64,000 nucleotides of DNA from Prostheceraeus crozeri (GCA_907163375.1 CAJQUW010003400.1:416901-480900), one strand, 5' to 3'; counted from the first letter of the stretch, positions 27,601-35,325 are shown. Notes: a model not told the origin generated them from the sequence alone. Program-made: numbers and translations.

Positions 27601-30600
27601 ACTCTCGTGTTTTTGCAAACAAAAATTCAAATTCGTTGGAACTTTTGGGACAACCTGCATTCTTCACTATAGAAGCACAATGTTAAGATTGCAGTCAAGT
27701 GAGACATCAACATCTTCGAAAATGATGGAGCTGTAGCTGAGCAATTATAAATCATACAGTAGATGCTGATATCACAGTGAACAAAATTAAAAGATGACTT
27801 TAAAACACATATTAAAACCGAGTAGATTGGTTTTGTTGCTATGTTGATTCAAAGTCGGTACTGCTAAACAAAACAGGGTAAGTTCAAGCTCTTGACTTTA
27901 AGCATTCTTATTGGAAACGCACTGAGTCTCATGAAGATAAGTTCTTACTGAGGTTAACGAAAGAATTTTCATTTTTCATAATATGTATGATAACATAGAA
28001 AACTTGGAGGTCAGTTTAGAATATAATAAAATAGTCCACTTTGCGTGAGATGCTTTAAAAGCCGCTCTTCTTTAATGTTGAATTACAGAAAAAAGTTTAC
28101 AAACCCTGCATTCACTTTCTGATCTTTCATGCCAAGCAACAGACGAAACACACTCGAAAACTCGTAATATACAATTTTACAAATGCGCAATGGCCTCCTG
28201 TACACACTCTGCAGTCAAATAACCAAGATTGCAATGTACAGATAGAGATATACATAATTTTGAATGGAAGTAATGATCTTGAATAAATCTGACACGATGC
28301 AAAGAAATCAATAGGTTTGATAAGGTGATAAAATAATGTGATTGATGAAATTTTTGCTAATAATTACCAATAAAGAAGGCTTTCGAAAGTGCACTCTCTT
28401 TTTCAGCTGCAATACAAAATACCTATTACATGCGTTTTCAAATTTTATAATGTTTTGCATTTTGACCATAAAAATTAATAATTTATCACCAGTAGATCAT
28501 TCTGGCCTTCATCGTTGTAATGTCGATTACTTCTGGCACAAAGGAATATGCAATAGCAAAAATTCTAGGCTTCGACCCAGAGTTCTTTCATTCTTCAGCT
28601 ATTTCTAAAATTTAGACAGAGTGATTGTTTTAAAGTTGCTTGGTAGAACAGCGGCATGATGAAATGTATATTTTGATTTTGTTTATTCGAAAATAGATGC
28701 ATTAATAATTCGTCAACTTTGAAATAGAATGTTGAACATTACTTGACTAAAACCAAAACCTTTATCGTCCTCCCGTAAATAATATCCTTAATCCTTGTAT
28801 CTTTCCGTAAATTCATGACATTTATTGATTTAAATTTGTTTGGCATGCTATCAATCCCGAAAAATCAAACGGCAGACATTTTTCAATGACATGAATTATT
28901 CCTTACTTGCATTATCGCACGCAAATTCAAGCCATGCATAAGCTTGCCTGATAATGCATGGAATAAGAAAAATATACTGGTAACATAGTGGATATGCACA
29001 ATCTATCCAATCGTCACATAAGGACAAGCGATAAAATAATATGACTTATCAGTAATAGTTGATTATACTCATAAGACCTTCAATCAATATCATCACTTGC
29101 GAATTTGCTACAGAATGTTGTAAAAATACTTGTCGGTTGAGAAATATGTAGAAATGGAAATTAACATTCTCAAGGGCAACATTCAATCGACATGTGTCAA
29201 AGGCAAATTTCTAATGGACAAAGTGCATTGTGGTCTCGCGTGTCACAGTGGTGAAGTACTTGACCTAGAAATCTTTCGATCCAGAGGTCAAGCCCCGAAA
29301 GTGTCATTGGAAGAAGTAATCAGGAAGGCCATCCGGACTGAAAGATCACAATGCTCCAGATTAAAGTCTGACTGTGTCAGCACCGTCCAAACCGTAGTGA
29401 AATTAAAACATCATTCATTCATATTTATTCAAAGCTCGCGAAAGCGGTCGAAGAAATTACATTACATTTGTCTCATACAAACAAGGATAAATACGAATGT
29501 AATCATCTGCAAATACAAGTAAAATGTATTCGAATTTCCATTTCAATTAAAATTATTCCATCTAATTAATTATTACTCGCTTGATTCTTGTCGGTCAATG
29601 AATAATGAAACATTCAAATGACTTCTTACCTGGGCCACACCATTGCCATTAGACTGACTAGTGACAGATTCAATGGATGAACCACCAATCCCTCCACGGA
29701 CCGAAGTTGGGGCTGGTGACGGCATATTCGGTCGAGTAGATGCGACGAACGTCGGCCGCGGAGTTACAACAGATGGAGTTTTCGTTCTAGGAGTCTGTTT
29801 AACAACATAATAAGACATAGATAATTATAGATTATCACGATTAAAATGAAAACATTTATAAGCGGTCGAAGAATATTTTCCTACTGATAAATAACAGAAA
29901 AATGAAGCATATCGGATCCTGTCTTAATAGACGACTATTTTGCAGATCCATAAGTGAAGAGAGTTCTTTCGAGAATGCTAAAGCTGTAAAAATTCATGGT
30001 ACAAATTTTCAAAGCGGTTGTTCGCTTAATATTCACTGAAAAATTGATTGTGCAACTTCATTCAATATTGTACATACATGTAATACGAGATCTGTTGTTA
30101 AATAACAAAAAATAGAGCGAAATTGATTTAGTAATCCAGTTGCTGATAGTGCCCAAGATGCGTTATGCCATTTCACATTATGGCAGCGAAATGCGAACGA
30201 TGAATTAGGTAAATACATTTTTGACCAAATGTTATCAAAAGGGCTTTTGTAAGCAAAAATATGACGATTTCCCCGTTCTTGAAAAGGAGAAAAGACGCTT
30301 GGTTTCAATCATTTCGCACAATCCGAAACATCCTCTATATGTGCACATGTACCTACCTCAATCAATATAATAATCAATGAATGTGTTACAAGGCATGTTT
30401 TTTCTAATATCAGACCGAAGACTAAACCTTTGACTTTTCAGCAATCATTCGTAAATCAAGTACTACCATTTTAACACCTGCATACAAAATTATCTTTGCA
30501 TGAAATTTACTGATAACTTGTGCTATATCTCAAATGCGGGTTTGATGTACAAGCCCTGTAGCTGGGGTTACAATAAATCATAGCTCATATATGAAAATTT

Positions 30601-31266
30601 GACACCACTTACATAGCAGCAAATGAGAAATTGAAACATTTCAAATCTTTTTCGAAGCAACTGCATTAGATTATAATATTTTCAGTTATTGTCATTCTCC
30701 AAAATCACTTCATTAATAATCATGCAAAAGCATTGAATTTGAGCAAATCTTCCTATAATGAAAATAGTTTAGTCAGGATAAATAAACGCAGAGCATTTTG
30801 TTGTGCAGTCATTCAGCTTGTTCAGCCATCATAGATATTTTAGCAACGTTGGGTCATTCCGATCTGTACTGACGAGCGCTTGTAGGAAGAAATCCGCGTC
30901 TACGGCTGCACTGAATTTTTGTACTTAAATTGCTCAGAGGACATAACTGCATTCTATGGTGTGATTTATTTCTGCCCTTCATCGTCAGCCTTGCATAATA
31001 CTTTTCATGCATAGCAGAGACATTTCATTTCTCAGTGGATTCAAGGATTCAGTGAATAAATGACAGTTTGGCTACTCGAAAGACATTGAAATATGTTAAG
31101 ATATCAGTATTTGAAATCAACTTTTTGAACCTAGCCTTTTCATACAGCCAAAATTAACAAAAAACAGAAAACTTACGTTTAATGCTATCTTTCCGTTGCT
31201 TAATCCTGATGCTGGAGTGACCACTCTAACTTGTGTGACTTTGGCGCTCGATGATGATGATCCCAT
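570..31266 (-). CDS. kinesin-14 (C-terminal motor kinesin), multi-exon gene, C-terminus cut by window edge
   Basis: Minus-end-directed microtubule motor of the kinesin-14 family, resembling KIFC3, KCBP and sea-urchin kinesin-C. Fifteen exons were joined by eye, 1,674 coding bases or about 558 residues. Every junction has AG/GT borders and compatible phase. Order: Ser/Thr/Pro-rich N-terminus (residues 1-85), two W...P..W modules (about 86-227), a UBA-like segment (about 228-262), charged coiled coil (about 290-435), the [10 protein letters not shown] neck that places the motor at the C-terminal side, then the P-loop GQTGSGKT near residue 516. The motor continues to ...VEYQLS; switch I, switch II and the end lie beyond the window. 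An exon could be missing in the 6-kb gap between 29,630 and 23,591. Family assignment is firm; the subfamily is inferred. The N-terminal part is shorter than I recall for sea-urchin kinesin-C. Confidence 0.88.
1396..1415 (+). repeat. (ACT)n microsatellite
   Basis: Twenty bases of perfect ACT repeat directly after an AATAAA-like GAAATAAAC. A polyadenylation-like signal followed by a simple repeat is the usual 3' end of a non-LTR retrotransposon, so the preceding few hundred bases may be a LINE 3' UTR. Confidence 0.7.
1534..1990 (-). pseudogene. CR1/Jockey-like LINE 3' fragment
   Basis: The minus strand reads [19 protein letters not shown] then LLYCAPLFI and LQRFQNA in one frame, then [11 protein letters not shown] and [16 protein letters not shown] in another. 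This is the conserved C-terminal region found after the reverse transcriptase in CR1/Jockey-type LINEs, here with at least one frameshift. It ends in TTGAATAAACG and a (CTTA)n tail at 1534-1555. A dead, 5'-truncated copy within the kinesin gene's 570-3943 intron. Confidence 0.65.
3943..4079 (-). CDS. kinesin-14 exon, P-loop of motor
   Basis: A total of 137 bases. [19 protein letters not shown] is followed by the nucleotide-binding [15 protein letters not shown] and PPNDPGVNI, ending in the first two bases of an Arg codon. Acceptor CAG, donor GTAATT. All Walker-A residues needed for ATP binding are present. Confidence 0.95.
4346..4422. repeat. degenerate AGTAC-rich tandem repeat
   Basis: Six or more AGTAC/AAGTAC words occur at roughly 13-17 base spacing (for example AGTACACGCATAGTAC and AGTACACGTAAAGTACAC). 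Each GTAC is palindromic, so the tract could fold in several ways. Confidence 0.5.
4566..6877 (+). mobile_element. 5'-truncated CR1-like LINE with 8-bp target-site duplication
   Basis: The insertion is bounded by AAATATG-type duplicates: AAATTATG occurs at 4558-4565 and again at 6878-6885. The 3' end carries AATAAA (6854) and a short ATTCT repeat tail (ATTCTATTCTATTCT), as in CR1/Rex1/L2-type LINEs. The 5' end lacks the endonuclease domain and starts inside ORF2, with a local direct repeat GTGGTTGTAGATC (about 4567-4596). It lies in the kinesin intron, opposite to the gene. Confidence 0.75.
4594..6774 (+). CDS. LINE reverse transcriptase (ORF2, 5' truncated)
   Basis: Reverse transcriptase of a CR1/Jockey-superfamily non-LTR retrotransposon, which copies element RNA at a nicked target. 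The frame is open from just after a TAG at 4591 to the TAA at 6772; the first ATG is at 4780 (664 codons), but homologous sequence ([10 protein letters not shown]) precedes it, so no native start is present. Visible motifs: NYRPIALTS (about 5464), the catalytic DFMRAFDS (motif A), [14 protein letters not shown] (motif B) and FADD at 5944-5955 (motif C), then the LINE C-terminal domain ending in [13 protein letters not shown]. All catalytic aspartates are intact and the frame has no stop, so the copy is young. The N-terminal AP endonuclease is missing, so it is probably immobile. Confidence 0.88.
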   Translation: MPHFPCHNCVSFCIDVPFDGADDSELYPNFYKADYNSIRYLLSGVDWTDLYLRSSDVQSFWDVFCDVLNNVISDTNLVPKNRKMSVFRYPKHIHKLRLKKQRLYKKRANDESSRRKYQEACENYKAKVKEFNETLENDLIDSGNTKKFYAFVRKKLKQGYRSLPLVDSNGEVICSNIEKANIFNSYFASVCVIDNGSLPRVNLPISTLEELSYVTFPSDTIISKLKKLPLKYLHSPDGFPPIFLHCIADVISAPLQILFEWSLSSGILPSNWKQSIIVPSFKKGSPTLVRNYRPIALTSVICKVMEAFIVEAISTHCEKTNILSLSQHGFARGRSTCTQLLDSLDLYSAAVNNGYPVDVIHIDFMRAFDSICHPKLLLKLRAIGINYEMFNWIKSYIINRTQQVMVGRSKSEEVTMISGVPQGSVLGPWLFKIFMNDIVQCMHSPAQIRLFADDIKIFSVRAPNDTSLEHSLNDICLWSKIWQLPVSCEKCKYIPLNSRRSDLSYSIEDYALPSDSIVCDLGVTFTSNLKFSDHCAKVSSTAYSRAFLVLKSFTTDNPKLLVRAFCCFVRPILEYCSQVWSPHLIGDIRIVERVQKYFTKQVCLRASIEFDCYNDRLIKLKIQSLEYRRILLDLTLTYKIVHELVDLPFENFFSFHNTATICTRGHCYKLRSLGRVHSDCRKYFFSNRVVQIWNSLPVDVISSPTLSCFKFRLRQLNLSHYCKVFG
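7112..7723. mobile_element. non-autonomous hAT element (MITE-like)
   Basis: The left end CAGTGGTGGGCAACC and the reverse complement of the right end, CAGGTGGTGGGCTAC, match the hAT terminal consensus CAG-G-TGGGC. The 8 bases outside are CTGTATGA on the left and CTTTATGA on the right, 7 of 8 identical, the target-duplication length of hAT. The 612-bp interior has no transposase frame. Confidence 0.7.
7960..8425 (+). pseudogene. LINE ORF2 C-terminal relic
   Basis: Frame 1 reads [20 protein letters not shown], then [10 protein letters not shown] and [15 protein letters not shown] frameshift near 8115 leads to [17 protein letters not shown] and then [19 protein letters not shown]. This is the familiar C-terminal tail of many invertebrate LINE polyproteins (VYDAC...GSETWPM...WMCGV...LGIEDI...GRPKKTW). 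It is followed by stops and a GTAAGTAAGT tail. A decayed 3' fragment in the kinesin intron. Confidence 0.72.
8662..8829 (-). CDS. kinesin-14 exon, neck and start of motor
   Basis: Fifty-six codons. [15 protein letters not shown] is the diagnostic kinesin-14 neck/beta-1 sequence, and [18 protein letters not shown] is the start of the motor. Acceptor TTTGCAG, donor GTTAGT, phase 0. In other kinesins the R-C-R position here is usually R-x-R-P; this protein has [10 protein letters not shown], a short divergent loop. Confidence 0.93.
8894..9010 (-). CDS. kinesin-14 exon, end of stalk
   Basis: Thirty-nine codons, [19 protein letters not shown] to LQRKLLYNQ. Acceptor AACAG, donor GTAATT, phase 0. 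The final [13 protein letters not shown] runs directly into [11 protein letters not shown] of the next exon, the usual stalk-to-neck arrangement of kinesin-14. Confidence 0.86.
10144..10278 (-). CDS. kinesin-14 exon, coiled coil
   Basis: Forty-five codons, [19 protein letters not shown] to FLMQLEK. Acceptor TTTGCAG, donor GTATGC, phase 0. Gln/Leu-rich heptads continue the stalk. Confidence 0.82.
10364..10474 (-). CDS. kinesin-14 exon, coiled coil
   Basis: Thirty-seven codons, [19 protein letters not shown] to KTAVVKK. Acceptor TTTTAG, donor GTAAAA, phase 0. The leucine-spaced heptads are typical of a kinesin stalk. Confidence 0.82.
12033..12050. repeat. (AG)n microsatellite
   Basis: Eighteen bases of perfect AG repeat. 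Confidence 0.9.
12430..12454. repeat. (AAAG)n microsatellite
   Basis: About six AAAG units, followed by GGATTTATTCACGGC. On the minus strand this reads GTGAATAAATCC(TTTC)n, like a LINE 3' tail. Confidence 0.85.
12497..12861. repeat. foldback (long inverted repeat) element
   Basis: The arm at 12497-12638 is matched in reverse complement by 12728-12861. Shared blocks are GTCAT(G/A)AATATATTTCACG, TTCGGGA(G/A)GAAATAAA and AAAATGAAAGAGAA(A)GTGAATTAAA. The arms are about 140 bases with small indels, around a 90-base loop. Probably a non-autonomous foldback transposon; no target duplication identified. Confidence 0.7.
13663..13734 (-). CDS. kinesin-14 exon, coiled coil
   Basis: Twenty-four codons, [19 protein letters not shown] to YYKRK. 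Acceptor TTTTAG, donor GTAAGT, phase 0. Charged heptad-like sequence suited to dimerisation. Confidence 0.8.
14321..14370 (-). ncRNA. hammerhead-ribozyme-like motif
   Basis: The minus strand carries CTGATGA (14365-14359), a GACC/GGTC stem with an 8-base loop, then GAAA (14341-14338) and a GTC cleavage-type triplet at 14328-14326. This is the hammerhead core order. Such motifs are known in Penelope-like elements. Stem III and stem I are weak here, so activity is doubtful. Confidence 0.4.
14666..14751 (-). CDS. kinesin-14 exon, linker into coiled coil
   Basis: Eighty-six bases completing the split codon AAC (Asn), then [19 protein letters not shown] to RKVKDY. Acceptor TTGCAG, donor GTAAGT. 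The phase 1/2 match with the previous exon supports both boundaries. Confidence 0.78.
15480..15960 (+). pseudogene. mariner-type transposase relic
   Basis: Read with frameshifts, the plus strand gives [20 protein letters not shown], then [13 protein letters not shown], then [16 protein letters not shown] and finally KADGDYFE. These match the mariner order VFWD-x-GI, the HDNARPH region, PYSPDLAPSDYHLF and the end motif DGDYFE. The FWD and PSD aspartates belong to the catalytic triad. Only the C-terminal two thirds remains, with indels, so it is inactive. It sits in the kinesin intron between the exons at 14,751 and 16,988. Confidence 0.72.
16988..17093 (-). CDS. kinesin-14 exon, UBA-like segment
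   Basis: A total of 106 bases, [19 protein letters not shown] to SNYHATLI plus one base. Acceptor TTTCAG, donor GTAAGC. The pattern of hydrophobics, with ...[12 protein letters not shown]..., resembles UBA/CUE three-helix ubiquitin-binding folds. The resemblance is by eye and unproven. Confidence 0.75.
18318..18431 (-). CDS. kinesin-14 exon, aromatic module 2
   Basis: Thirty-eight codons, [19 protein letters not shown] to IKKIK. Acceptor TTTCAG, donor GTACGT, phase 0. The stretch [17 protein letters not shown] aligns with [18 protein letters not shown] of module 1, so the two were probably made by internal duplication. Confidence 0.78.
20091..20222 (-). CDS. kinesin-14 exon, basic linker
   Basis: Forty-four codons, [19 protein letters not shown] to GSVQTYVFQ. 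Acceptor TTGTAG, donor GTATGT, phase 0. The Lys/Arg/His-rich start could act as a nuclear-localisation or microtubule-binding patch (inference). The initial ATG is internal to the reading frame. It could serve as an alternative start, but the phases of upstream exons argue for read-through. Confidence 0.74.
21458..21549 (+). repeat. 92-bp direct repeat, copy 1
   Basis: GGCATTAAGTCAACATATTC and onward to GCTTATTGATTAGTAT is repeated at 22415-22506 with about two or three differences. The copies are 957 bases apart in the same orientation within the kinesin intron. Confidence 0.85.
22415..22506 (+). repeat. 92-bp direct repeat, copy 2
   Basis: Second copy of the sequence at 21458. The flanks on both sides differ, so the repeat is sharply bounded. 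Confidence 0.85.
23352..23429 (-). CDS. kinesin-14 exon, second half of aromatic module 1
   Basis: Twenty-six codons, [13 protein letters not shown] to ESMEGF. Acceptor TTTTTAG, donor GTAAGT, phase 0. It carries the W, P and W of module 1; the short intron above it (60 bases) separates it from the FYLDSFETG half. Confidence 0.72.
23490..23591 (-). CDS. kinesin-14 exon, first half of aromatic module 1
   Basis: Thirty-four codons, [17 protein letters not shown] to FYLDSFETG. Acceptor TTTCAG and donor GTGAGG, phase 0. With the next exon it forms the first copy of a module with pattern (F/Y)Y-x-D-x(3,5)-G-x-W-V-x-(F/L)-P-x-x-W. Confidence 0.72.
23809..23834. repeat. palindrome GGAGTCCTATCA / TGATAGGACTCC, copy 1
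   Basis: Perfect 12-base arms with a 2-base loop, preceded by partial copies (GGAGTCGGAGTCCCAGAGTC). The same palindrome recurs at 24301. Confidence 0.8.
24301..24327. repeat. palindrome GGAGTCCTATCA / TGATAGGACTCC, copy 2
   Basis: Same 12-base arms with a 3-base loop, again preceded by CGGAGTC. Confidence 0.8.
25587..26639 (+). pseudogene. Penelope-like reverse transcriptase, active site mutated
   Basis: Telomerase-like reverse transcriptase of Penelope-like elements. Visible: [19 protein letters not shown], motif [19 protein letters not shown], motif [20 protein letters not shown] and motif [10 protein letters not shown], where PLEs normally have Y-x-D-D; GGT at 26112-26114 encodes Gly in place of the second Asp. 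FLDISI and YSKPC follow, as expected. The frame is open upstream to about 25,440 with no stop, and the GTG at 25587 is not a credible native start. It ends at TAG 26637 because of a missing base in an A-run, just before the endonuclease. Confidence 0.82.
26639..27019 (+). pseudogene. GIY-YIG endonuclease domain of the Penelope-like element
   Basis: Shifted one frame from the reverse transcriptase: [20 protein letters not shown] begins it. Cysteines CTCNIC and later CNRC look like the linker zinc-finger of PLE endonucleases. KYVVYEFSC...KKYIGQT is the GIY-YIG core variant, then R-T-R-F-N-E-H-Q and RMAESRNI supply the expected Arg/His and Glu positions. In intact elements this domain nicks target DNA. 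Restoring one A in the A5 run at 26631-26635 would fuse it to the upstream frame, so the split is recent or a sequencing error. Confidence 0.8.
27090..27125 (+). ncRNA. degenerate hammerhead-ribozyme-like motif at PLE 3' end
   Basis: GTC-GGATT-GAC forms a 3-bp stem followed by GAAA-CGCG-TC, matching the stem II / GAAA / minimal stem III / cleavage triplet of Penelope-type hammerheads. The upstream strand TTGAGA replaces the expected CTGATGA, so the catalytic core appears decayed. Confidence 0.35.
29418..29440 (-). repeat. possible LINE 3' tail
   Basis: The minus strand reads CTTTGAATAAATATGAATGAATG, a polyadenylation-like signal followed by (ATGA)n, as at other LINE ends in this window. No coding relic was recognised next to it. 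Confidence 0.35.
29630..29794 (-). CDS. kinesin-14 exon 2, Pro/Thr/Ser-rich
   Basis: Fifty-five codons, [16 protein letters not shown] to NGNGVAQ. It is flanked by an AG acceptor after a T-rich stretch and a GTAAGAAG donor, phase 0 at both ends. The basic Pro/Ser/Thr-rich low-complexity sequence is the kind of tail that often binds microtubules or is phosphorylated in kinesin-14 proteins; that role is inferred. Confidence 0.75.
31177..31266 (-). CDS. kinesin-14 exon 1 (start codon)
   Basis: Thirty codons beginning ATG-GGA-(TCA)3-[23 protein letters not shown] and onward to KIALN. The donor GTAAGT follows directly, phase 0. This ATG was chosen because it opens the reading frame that continues through all later exons, and the Ser/Thr/Pro-rich composition matches exon 2. 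No promoter element or untranslated exon upstream could be supported. Confidence 0.7.
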
Positions 31267-33610
31267 TAAAATGGACAATCAAACGGTGCCATAATATGTC
31301 TGTAATAAAAGTACGGTATATTTGAGTATGCAGCACAGTAGTGCCTCAGTCACGTCAAGGGTAAATGCAAGACACAGAACATGATTTAAGGAGCAGAACC
31401 TATCACCTGCAATTTTTTATGATAACTGTTTAATGATAAGAAAATGCTTTGTCATGTACTGCCGCCATGCAATAACAATTCGATAATGATGGATTTCTCG
31501 AGCTCCTCATGAGAAGCTGGCAAGCTTTAATGAATCAAAGCAATTACAAACAGCCCTAAAAATTTAAGCGATTAGCCACAAAGCACTTGATTGTATAGCC
31601 AAATACTTTACGGCCAAATACACGTAAACTACATACAGTATTCGGATAATATGATTAAGAACAGAGTCTTACTGAACTAATCATTGAAGTTCAATTTCAC
31701 AGAAAATAGCCAGCCACGTTTGAATAAATTTTTGTTTAGAGACGGCTCATTTCTGTAAATATAAATGGCGTCAAATGTCTTCTGAGTGTAGAACTAGATA
31801 TATTGTGGCAAAATTATCAACATCAATATTGACGTGCATGGTCAAAGATAGTCAAGACTCCGGGTTAGCCTTTAGTGTCTTCAAGTACTGACACATTATA
31901 CCAATGCAGTTCGTCATCCACCGGAATTCGTTTATTCTACAAGCATTGGAATTGAACTGCAATTTATTGTCGACTTGAGATCTTCAAATACCAGAGAGCG
32001 AAGAAGAGGGCCCGCGGTCATTTCAGAATACTGATTTGAGGTAAAATTAATCCATTTAGATGACTTAGCTGCAAAATATGAAGATTGAGAAAACACCGGC
32101 AGTCAAAAATCATACCTGTTCCAACTCTGAAGAAAGTTGCTGAAAGTCAATTAATGAGAGGGACCTGGCCCCTTGACACTTCGGTGTGTTCGCCCATTAA
32201 TACATGTCCTTCAGATGCACACCGTTGAGGCAGTAAGTTTTGTTATTAAAGTGTGTGCTTTATATCGCAAATGACTGGCCAGCGGAATGACAAAACTAGA
32301 CCCACATACCCATTACAAATGATATGCAGTAGCATGGTATTTTTCAAAGGCGATTTTTCATACAGGTATGCAATTATGCATGTGCGTGTATTCATAAGAA
32401 ATTATATTGTGCAACCCCTCACTAACGCTGCTGCTTCGTAGTTGACTATGTCATGGTCATCACACAGGAGAAAACCCGAGACCAAAGATAGAGGCTTTTT
32501 CTGCAGCACGACGTCGCTATCTTTCAACCTCACAACCCAGCACTGATTGCCTACCATTTAGCACCGGCTTTTATGCGTTCTCTGCACCTTTTTGCATGCC
32601 TTTAACTGATGCTCACGAATTTTCCACTGACAAAATGATTGATAAGCATGTCTTATCAAAAGTGTGCGGCAAAATTAATACACATAGTACGTTGGTCTTG
32701 CACCACGTTTTTTCTCTAATTATAATCCGCTACATTCGGTAATAGGAGAGTGTACAGATGAATGTATGGATGCTATTTAATGTCTAGAGATTTTAAAGTT
32801 TCTTATTTTAAGATCCTGTGGCATTTTGAAGCTTTTTAAGATGCTTTGTATACTGCAACTAGGAAAGGATACTGCAACTATTTCATTCATAAACTAATAA
32901 TCCTGCAACGCGGAAATTGACCAAATACGATTGAGTTTGCAACCAATTAGCATACCTAAGCGAGGGACGTCTGTAATCCATATTGCCATAATTTATTGGC
33001 CGCTTAACAAGCGACATGGTGCGACACAACTTACTGTAAAAAATATCAAATTCATCTTTCCATGAAAGATCAGCAAAAAATGAACCGCAATTTCTTCAAG
33101 GAGTGAGCAAAATGTACGGGTGCATTATTAATATAGATGGGAAACAGTGAATTACTGACTCGATGTATCTGTAGGCAAATTTTTTCCATGTTGATTCTCA
33201 ATTGTTTCGACATGTATAAGCAGAAAATATGTCAACATAAAATTGAAAACTAACAAAGGAATCATCAGAGAACTGAATGGGATAGAGTAAGATGATTCGC
33301 GCAGATAATAATTTTGGTGATTGTGGAAGCTGGTAGGTCACTGATTTCTGAAATGAATAGAAAAGGTTCTAAAATTGAGCCTTAGGAGCACTGCTGATAA
33401 CATTTTTACGCGGAGTGAGGACACCATTCACCGAAACTGAGGAAACGTTGAATCCTGGAAGCGACGTTCGAATTGGATTGAAAATCATGGACAAGACAGT
33501 TCAAAAGTAAAAGCTGAGTCAAAAGCTTTTTACAAAAAATGCAAGCTTGGTGTAGTTAATTGACGCAAGGAGATCCTGGGTTGAAGCGACTTGTTACAAT
33601 GACTATAAGC
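31267..33610. other. non-coding stretch upstream of the kinesin gene
   Basis: No reading frame, RNA gene or repeat that I can support. The kinesin promoter and any untranslated exons should lie here or further right, but no TATA box, initiator or CpG cluster stands out. Confidence 0.5.
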
Positions 33611-33614
33611 ACTT

Positions 33615-33950
33615 AAATTATCAGGTCTGTAAGTGAAGCGTAAATCAGGTTGTAAGCTACTTGTTCTCTTACTGCTTGTTCGCTGTCTTTTCTCAATGCA
33701 AGTCGGTCTTGCGTCAATTGAGGGTCCAGATGCAGGATCTCAAGATCTCTCTTGACATTGTGCCACCATCTCTTCCTCTTCCAACTCTTTTGTCCACTCT
33801 CCGTGCATGACTGGCAAGTGATAGAATCGTGACTCTACTGTAGTCGACCGAAGCCAACTTAAAAAATAGTCGGTGATGGTTAGAAAATTGGTGTTCTGCG
33901 AATTCGGCAAGCAACGTCGACCCCATGACGACACAAATTTGTGTCTAAAA
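33615..33950 (-). pseudogene. probable LINE C-terminal relic
   Basis: The minus strand contains an open segment, EILHLDPQLTQDRLALRKDS then EQAVREQVAYNL and SLTDLII, ending in TAA near 33,619. It is preceded in a neighbouring frame by sequence with W, R and K spacing like the ...GRPKKRW...V..DL... tail of LINE polyproteins. No catalytic motif is present. Assignment is by resemblance only. Confidence 0.4.
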
Positions 33951-34431
33951 GAAAGATGAGATCAACAAGACTAATATTCCACCTCTAAACTCAAACAATG
34001 CCTAGAACGCTCGCAAATTGCGCTTCAACAATAGAGAAAAGACAGAAATTAATAATATGAAAGGAAATATTAGCAAGACGCTAGATTGCTGATTACCCGG
34101 TTATGGGGTGGAAAAAGCAGAACGACTAGATGCAGGGTGCCTGTTCCAAAATAAATGACAATAATTAGGCTTCGCATCACGAGTATACTATCATTCTCGT
34201 AAATTTTATCACGTTTACATGCACTACATTAACATACAGGGAGTTCAGCGTCTCGAAAAATTACGGAAATTATTGATAAGCATGTATTATTATTTCCTCT
34301 ATGGATGTAATACTTAAACTGCCTTTCTCCAATGAATGAAAAGGCACTCATGTTCATTGTATGAAAATCCTTTATTCTATGCGAAATGCTGGCATTCTTT
34401 AAGTGCAGCATTCACGGTGGCTTCTGGTGAC

Positions 34432-34566
34432 TTGGTTAAGGGTTTAACCAGATTTCACCGTGTTTAAGCCCTGTTTCAACCTGTCTAAAACATGTTTTAA
34501 CATGTTTAAACCCTGGTTAAGCCCGTTTAAAACTTGGTCAAACCTAGTTAAATCCTGGTTCAAACT
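34432..34566. repeat. degenerate minisatellite, GTTTAAACCTG-like unit
   Basis: About eleven imperfect units of 10-12 bases (GTTTAACCAG, GTTTAAGCCCT, GTTTCAACCT, GTTTTAACAT, GTTTAAACCCTG, GGTTAAGCCC, GTTTAAAACTTG and so on). Each unit is itself near-palindromic around TTAA. Confidence 0.75.
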
Positions 34567-35027
34567 AAAGCGCCTTCTCATATCCGGTTAACTGGTTTAG
34601 ATGATTATCCAATAAACTTGCTTAAACATTGATCAAAGCACATACTCTTCTTCAATAATGGAGAACATTTTCATATAAATCCTCGACAATCAAGGTTTCG
34701 CCAAAATCAGTGCCGAGTTTGACTTTCTCTTGATAATGTTACAATACTTATTTACAATGTAATTACGAAGTCATTAAATGTAGAATAAAAATTTCATGAT
34801 AGCGGTTACAGATTTCGATGCTCAATGATGCCATTGTCAGATAGAAATGCCGGATTTGTTCTTCACGACATGGCTTAAGATGCTTTGGTGGACAATCGAT
34901 CCCCGCTACTTGCCTTAATGTCGGCGGTCACAATTGTGACGAGTTATTTATTCATTGATTATTATTGCCTTGACAACTGATGTGTGGTGGTGAGGGTTTG
35001 ATCCTGCCAACTGACAGAGTCGCGTAA

Positions 35028-35101
35028 GTGGCTCGTAGCTCAGTTGGTTAGAGCACAGGTCTAGTTAACCTTGGTCGTAGGCTCGAATCCTACCAGCCGC
35101 A
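35028..35101 (+). tRNA. tRNA-like sequence, anticodon loop CTAGTTA (Thr-AGT-like), copy 1
   Basis: A-box TAGCTCAGTTGGTT and D stem GCTC/GAGC, anticodon stem AGGT/ACCT around CTAGTTA (anticodon AGT), T stem GTAGG/CCTAC. The T loop reads CTCGAAT rather than TTCGAAT. The acceptor GTGGCT(C)G / CAGCCGC pairs only with a bulged C, and position 37 is T instead of a purine. It may be a tRNA pseudogene or a tRNA-derived repeat rather than a working tRNA. Confidence 0.45.
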
Positions 35102-35325
35102 CATCTTTTGCATGGCAATTTGATCTATCGTTTATTTAATTTCATTGTTGTTAACTGCATTCACGACATGGCTTAAGATGCTTTGGTGGACAATCGATCC
35201 CCGCTACTTGCCTTAATGTCGGCGGTCACAATTGTGACGAGTTATTTATTCATTGATTATTATTGCCTTGACAACTGATGTGTGGTGGTGAGGGTTTGAT
35301 CCTGCCAATTGACAGAGTCGCGTAA

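Noticed and set aside
29130..29522. 130-codon plus-strand frame starting with TTG
   Set aside because: No domain recognised. Its end overlaps a minus-strand LINE-like tail, so it is probably a shadow frame.
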